Notes under the pieces: generated by a model | Database searches by the model: none | Seen by the model: the letters and a program-made list of their open reading frames with translations, nothing else | What the model was told of the DNA's origin: nothing | Source of the DNA: a bacterium | Lineage (GTDB): Bacteria; Verrucomicrobiota; Verrucomicrobiae; Limisphaerales; J093 | Direction: 5' to 3' | DNA: 6,630 nt | Assembly (NCBI GenBank): GCA_021839785.1 | Contig: JAKCAB010000215.1 | Location: 1-6,630, forward strand | Part shown: positions 3,202 to 6,630 of the stretch, one piece after another | How the letters are laid out: the number at the start of each line of letters is the position of its first letter | Numbering within the stretch: the first letter of the stretch is position 1 | Made by a program: the position numbers and the translations under genes

Positions 3202-5970
3202 CTACGGGGACAGTCGAATGTAGTCCAAGCCCACATCCACGCCGCTGCGCGAACACGGATCAAGTCGCAAACGGGTGATGCGGCCGCGCCAGCGGAGGTT
3301 GTCGGCCACCGGCACGCGATAATCATGCCAGTCGCCGTCCGCCTTCACCGGGAAGCGGACGCTGGTGGCCTCGCTTTCCGGCAGGCGGCGGGTCCGCCAG
3401 AAAAGTTGCGCTGAATCGGTGAAGTGGCCGCCATCCGCCGGTGAAAGCCGCATTCGCAATTCGACCGCGCGAAACTGGTCGGCGCGGACCTCCATCGGTG
3501 GCCCGAAAAAGGCCGGGTCGTTGCCGGTTGTGCGCGCCGCCAGCACACCGTTGGTGGCGACGGTGCCGGCGAGATTCATACCACTGCCCCAACCTTCGTC
3601 ACCGGCCGCGAAACTCCAATCGGTCCGGTCTGCTGGCTCGAGCGGGAGATCGTACGGGCCAAGGCCGACATCCGCGGGCACCGCGTCGAGATGATCCCGC
3701 GGGGCGTCGGTGAGCACGTCGCGGATCGCGTCGAGGTAGCCGAAGCCGAATTGTTGGTGCGGTTCGATGTACGAGCCTTCGCCCCATTCGTTCCACGCCT
3801 CGATCAGCACGAAGTTGCGGACCGGTGACGCGTTGCTTTGGTTAGCAAGAAATCGCTTCGCGTCGGCGAGGTGTTGTCGGAACAGCGCCGGCGTGCGGCC
3901 GTAGCGGACCAGGTTGTTTTCGCCGTGCCACGGGCGGCTGTCCCAACCGCCGCTGACCGGCAGCAATATCGGGATCGGGCTTTGCGCGCGGAGCTGCTCC
4001 CATTGTCGCTGGTAGCCTTCCAACAGGGTGGCGAACGGCGCGAACAAGCTGGCGCCGGTCATGCCCAAGCCGGGCCAATTGTAGGCCGTAATCGCGTCAT
4101 AACCCTCGGCCGCGGCGGTGCGGGCCTGGCCGGCATCGCCCACGCAGGCCAGCAAGTACAAGCCCGACAGGCCAGCGCGGCGGCATTCCGCGCGCATGGC
4201 CTCGAAGGCGCGCTTCACGCCGGCGCTGCCCAAATCCTCAGTGAGCCGTTGCGGGCTGAAAATAATGACCACCGGCTTGCCATCCACCGTGAGATGCTCC
4301 GGGCGGCGGAAGTAGTTCTCGATCCAATACCGCGTGACCGCCAGGCAATCCGCCTGCGAGTGCGTGCCGGGCGGATTGTGGTTGGCCCAAAGCAGGCAGA
4401 ACTTGAGCAGGTGCCGGTAGCGCGCGTGGAAGTAGCCGTCGTGCAACGCGTGCTCGAGTTGGCGCGCGCCTTGGGACCAATACCAGTCGTACGCGAAGAA
4501 GGTGATGCCGTGCTCGACCGCCCATTTGATGTGCCAGTCCGCCACCTCGGGGTCGCCTTCGCGATACCAGCCGAGCAACGGGCGCCGTTCGGGAAAGCTG
4601 CGGATCGGTTGCCACTGCCCGGCGCTGCGCCAGCCGGGAAAATAGTAAGCGCCCACCTCGAACGGACCGCGCACCGGCTTGGGTTCGGGCATGTAATCGG
4701 CCTTGGCCAGATGCAAGTCCGGGGCGAACGCGAGCCGGCACGCGCTTTGCACTTTGGGCGTGTTGAGCGAACTCAGGTTCAAGCCAACAGCTAATTCGCC
4801 CGGTGTGTCCGCCGCGACAGTCCAGCGAAAAGTGGTGTCTTCCTCGAAGCGCAACCGCTCAACTGCGGCTGGTTCCGGCGAGCCTTTGGCCAGCCTCAGT
4901 CCCGCCGGCAACTCCAGCGAAGCGACGAGATTGGTGATCGGCGTCGCGCCCACGTTGGCGACCGCGGCCTCGATCATGACCGGTCGTCCGGCGCGGAGCG
5001 GCGCCGAGTCCGGCGCAAACGCTTTCACCTTGAGTTGCGGCGGACCGTGCGGGGCCGCGTCGATCTTGAGCCAGGCCAGGCGCGCGTAGGCGCCGGGCGC
5101 GTCGCTGGGCTGGAGGCCCACGGCGAGGACCTGGCCCTGCCAGTCTTTGGCCGCCAGCAAGTCGAGGTTGTAGGTGAACGCCGCGCCGTTGGTCGCCAGC
5201 GGGAAGGCGAAGCGGTGCAGGCCCGGCGCCTGGTCGGTCGCGAAAACCAGCGTGGCGTAGCGCCCGCGATCCACGGCCATTTGGAGCGACAGGAAGCTTT
5301 GCTCCTCGGCCCGCAGTTTGACCGGCGGCGCGAGCAGGAAGGCCTCGGCGTCGGCGAGGCTCATGGCCAGGCCGTCCGGCTGGCTGGCGAGCCTGGCGTC
5401 GCCCGCGGCGGTCCAGCCCTGCAGGCTGTTGGTGAAGGTAAAATCCGCGGCGGGCACGGCCGGCGGAGCGTCCAGTTCGCCGACGCGAAGCGAGTCCACG
5501 GCGAACTGCGCGCCGTCGTACACGTCGAAGCGCAACCGCACGATCCGGCCTTCGCGGTGCCAGAACGGAAACACCCGCCAGGTGTGCCACGCATGGTCGC
5601 CACGGACTTGGAACCGCGCGGTCTTTGCCTGCGAAAAGCCACCGTAGCGGCCTTCGGTGGTGTTGCTCCAAAACCACTCGGCGGTGCCGTCGGCGCTCGC
5701 GCGGAGCCGCACTTCGAGGAATTGCCAGGGCGAGGCCGGGAAATCGAGCGGCGCGGTGAGCTCCAGGATCGGATCGCTGCCGACCGCCCGGCAATGCAAT
5801 GCGCCGTCACTGACCGTCACATTTCCGAGATCGGCATTCGCGCGCCAGCCCTCGAAGTCGCCCGGTTGGTTGAAGTTCCATTCGCGGACCGTGCGTTCGC
5901 CGGCCAGCGCGGAAAGCAGACAGCCGAGCGCGGCCACCAGCGCACCCGTCCAGAAATTTTGGCAGCGCAT
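3202..5970 (-). CDS. Secreted multidomain GH99-like (WbsX-type) protein
   Basis: The 922-residue product is exported: residues 1-24 form a signal peptide (a hydrophobic run ending in LLSALAG). It has a beta-sandwich/CBM-like module (about 28-163), a second one (176-304), a CARDB-like domain (about 312-415) and a GH99-like TIM barrel (about 436-755). A C-terminal beta-sandwich (784-920) follows. The barrel shows VGAYYFPGW, WAVEHGITFFAYDWYW and VDGKPVVIIFS, and ends with the family hallmark IEAWNEWGEGSYIEPH (723-738). GH99 proper acts on alpha-mannosides, and many GH99-like proteins are linked to polysaccharide metabolism; the substrate here is unknown. The start at 5970 was chosen because the signal peptide begins there and its ATG shares one base with the upstream stop (TGATG). 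An 85-residue longer start only reads the upstream gene out of frame. Confidence 0.88.
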   Translation of the reverse strand: MRCQNFWTGALVAALGCLLSALAGERTVREWNFNQPGDFEGWRANADLGNVTVSDGALHCRAVGSDPILELTAPLDFPASPWQFLEVRLRASADGTAEWFWSNTTEGRYGGFSQAKTARFQVRGDHAWHTWRVFPFWHREGRIVRLRFDVYDGAQFAVDSLRVGELDAPPAVPAADFTFTNSLQGWTAAGDARLASQPDGLAMSLADAEAFLLAPPVKLRAEEQSFLSLQMAVDRGRYATLVFATDQAPGLHRFAFPLATNGAAFTYNLDLLAAKDWQGQVLAVGLQPSDAPGAYARLAWLKIDAAPHGPPQLKVKAFAPDSAPLRAGRPVMIEAAVANVGATPITNLVASLELPAGLRLAKGSPEPAAVERLRFEEDTTFRWTVAADTPGELAVGLNLSSLNTPKVQSACRLAFAPDLHLAKADYMPEPKPVRGPFEVGAYYFPGWRSAGQWQPIRSFPERRPLLGWYREGDPEVADWHIKWAVEHGITFFAYDWYWSQGARQLEHALHDGYFHARYRHLLKFCLLWANHNPPGTHSQADCLAVTRYWIENYFRRPEHLTVDGKPVVIIFSPQRLTEDLGSAGVKRAFEAMRAECRRAGLSGLYLLACVGDAGQARTAAAEGYDAITAYNWPGLGMTGASLFAPFATLLEGYQRQWEQLRAQSPIPILLPVSGGWDSRPWHGENNLVRYGRTPALFRQHLADAKRFLANQSNASPVRNFVLIEAWNEWGEGSYIEPHQQFGFGYLDAIRDVLTDAPRDHLDAVPADVGLGPYDLPLEPADRTDWSFAAGDEGWGSGMNLAGTVATNGVLAARTTGNDPAFFGPPMEVRADQFRAVELRMRLSPADGGHFTDSAQLFWRTRRLPESEATSVRFPVKADGDWHDYRVPVADNLRWRGRITRLRLDPCSRSGVDVGLDYIRLSP

Positions 5971-6629
5971 CACAGCCGGTCCTGGTAGGCGAGCCACAAG
6001 GCGCGGAAATAACGCATCACGCGGACGGGATCGGCGCTCTCCGGTATCTCGGCGAGGCAGAAGCCGGCGAAACCGCTGGCGTTGAGCCGGGCCAGGAGTC
6101 GCCGCCACGGATATTCCTCCAGGTAAAGATCGCGCATGTGGACGGAGAAAATGCGGCCTTGCAGGAGCTCGAAGTTCGCCTCGAAGCCGGCGCCTTCGAG
6201 GTCGGTCTGGTTCGAGTTCCAGCACGCGCCGACGTTCGGGTGATTGGCCACGTCGAGAATGGTCTCGATGTGCGGCACCAGCGAGGTGCCGCTGCCGTGG
6301 ACTTCGAGGCGGATTTGCTGTCCCAGCCCGGCGCCGAACTCGCCCAGTTCACGCAGCGACCGGCCGATTTGTTCGAGCGTCTTTTGCACCGGCACTTCCT
6401 TCAGCAGGCCATTGGGGCGGACTTTGACGCCGGTGGCGCCGACATCGTGGGCGAGCACGATGTACGCCTTGGTGGCCTCGAGGTCGCGCCGCAGCTTGGC
6501 CTGGTCGGGCGTGTGGTAATCGAAGGCGCTGCCCAGGCCAAAGAGTTGGACCGGCGAATCGGCGAACCGGCGCTTGACCTCCGCGCGCTGCTCCTTGGTG
6601 AGGTTAACTTCGACACCGTGCTTGTTCGT
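5970..6629 (-). CDS. Sugar phosphate isomerase/epimerase family TIM barrel (5' end outside window)
   Basis: The frame is open from the window edge and gives 219 C-terminal residues of a xylose isomerase-like TIM-barrel (AP endonuclease 2 superfamily) protein. Recognisable strands are IVLAHDVGATGVKV (57-70), IRLEVHGSGTS (106-116), VGACWNSNQTDL (133-144), RIFSVHMRDLY (159-169) and GFCLAEIPES (189-198). Likely metal ligands are E109, H164 and E194. The usual Asp on the strand between has Asn here (N138 or N140). Members isomerise or epimerise sugars and polyols, and the exact substrate cannot be assigned. No signal peptide can be assessed because the N-terminus is missing. It is translationally coupled to the GH99-like gene by a one-base overlap, suggesting a shared carbohydrate pathway. 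Confidence 0.87.
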   Translation of the reverse strand, partial: TNKHGVEVNLTKEQRAEVKRRFADSPVQLFGLGSAFDYHTPDQAKLRRDLEATKAYIVLAHDVGATGVKVRPNGLLKEVPVQKTLEQIGRSLRELGEFGAGLGQQIRLEVHGSGTSLVPHIETILDVANHPNVGACWNSNQTDLEGAGFEANFELLQGRIFSVHMRDLYLEEYPWRRLLARLNASGFAGFCLAEIPESADPVRVMRYFRALWLAYQDRL

Positions 6630-6630
6630 C

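Noticed and set aside
3838..4794. A 318-residue open frame on the plus strand
   Set aside because: It is antisense to the GH99-like gene and shows the Arg/Ala/Gly-rich composition typical of shadow frames in GC-rich DNA, with no motif.
5971..6225. An 85-residue N-terminal extension of the GH99-like protein
   Set aside because: It overlaps the isomerase/epimerase gene out of frame and is Arg/Pro-rich. A clear signal peptide begins at the ATG at 5970.

Overview
This is a GC-rich window with two unrelated halves. The style of the right half is typical of Verrucomicrobiota or a related PVC-group heterotroph: a TIM-barrel sugar phosphate isomerase/epimerase coupled to a secreted GH99-like multidomain protein. 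That taxonomic guess is inferred from gene content only.

Left edge (1-615): the 3' end of an IS630-type (DDE_3) transposase reading on the plus strand, with a derailed C-terminus. It is followed by a short minus-strand ORF with one membrane segment and by a small plus-strand ORF with a good ribosome binding site. None of these can be assigned a function.

Middle (616-3176): a tandem pair of about 1.2-1.3 kb cassettes, read on the minus strand. Each has the same parts in the same order: a small ORF (C), a 102-103 bp spacer (B) with a hairpin, a two-gene toxin-antitoxin operon, and a 177 bp segment (A). C, B and A are about 91-96% identical between the copies, but the toxin-antitoxin cargos are different. 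Cassette 1 has an AbrB/VapB-like antitoxin with a VapC-like PIN toxin. Cassette 2 has a Phd/YefM-like antitoxin with a second, divergent PIN toxin. The shared A segment begins inside the last two codons of both toxins, so both end in Lys-Gly-stop. A decayed start of a third A copy (3153-3173) sits at the right edge. In cassette 1, a 123 bp MITE-like element carrying a REP-type palindrome has inserted at the end of ORF C and changed its C-terminus. The other cassette preserves the empty site, which exposes a TCA target duplication.

Right half (3202-6630): a minus-strand operon. The upstream gene is a 5'-truncated (by the window) sugar phosphate isomerase/epimerase. It overlaps by one base (TGATG) a 922-residue secreted protein made of beta-sandwich modules, a CARDB-like domain, a GH99-like catalytic-type domain and a C-terminal beta-sandwich that resembles the N-terminal one. 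The pair probably takes part in handling a polysaccharide or its released sugars.

The most interesting structure is the pair of cassettes with conserved boundaries and exchanged toxin-antitoxin cargo.
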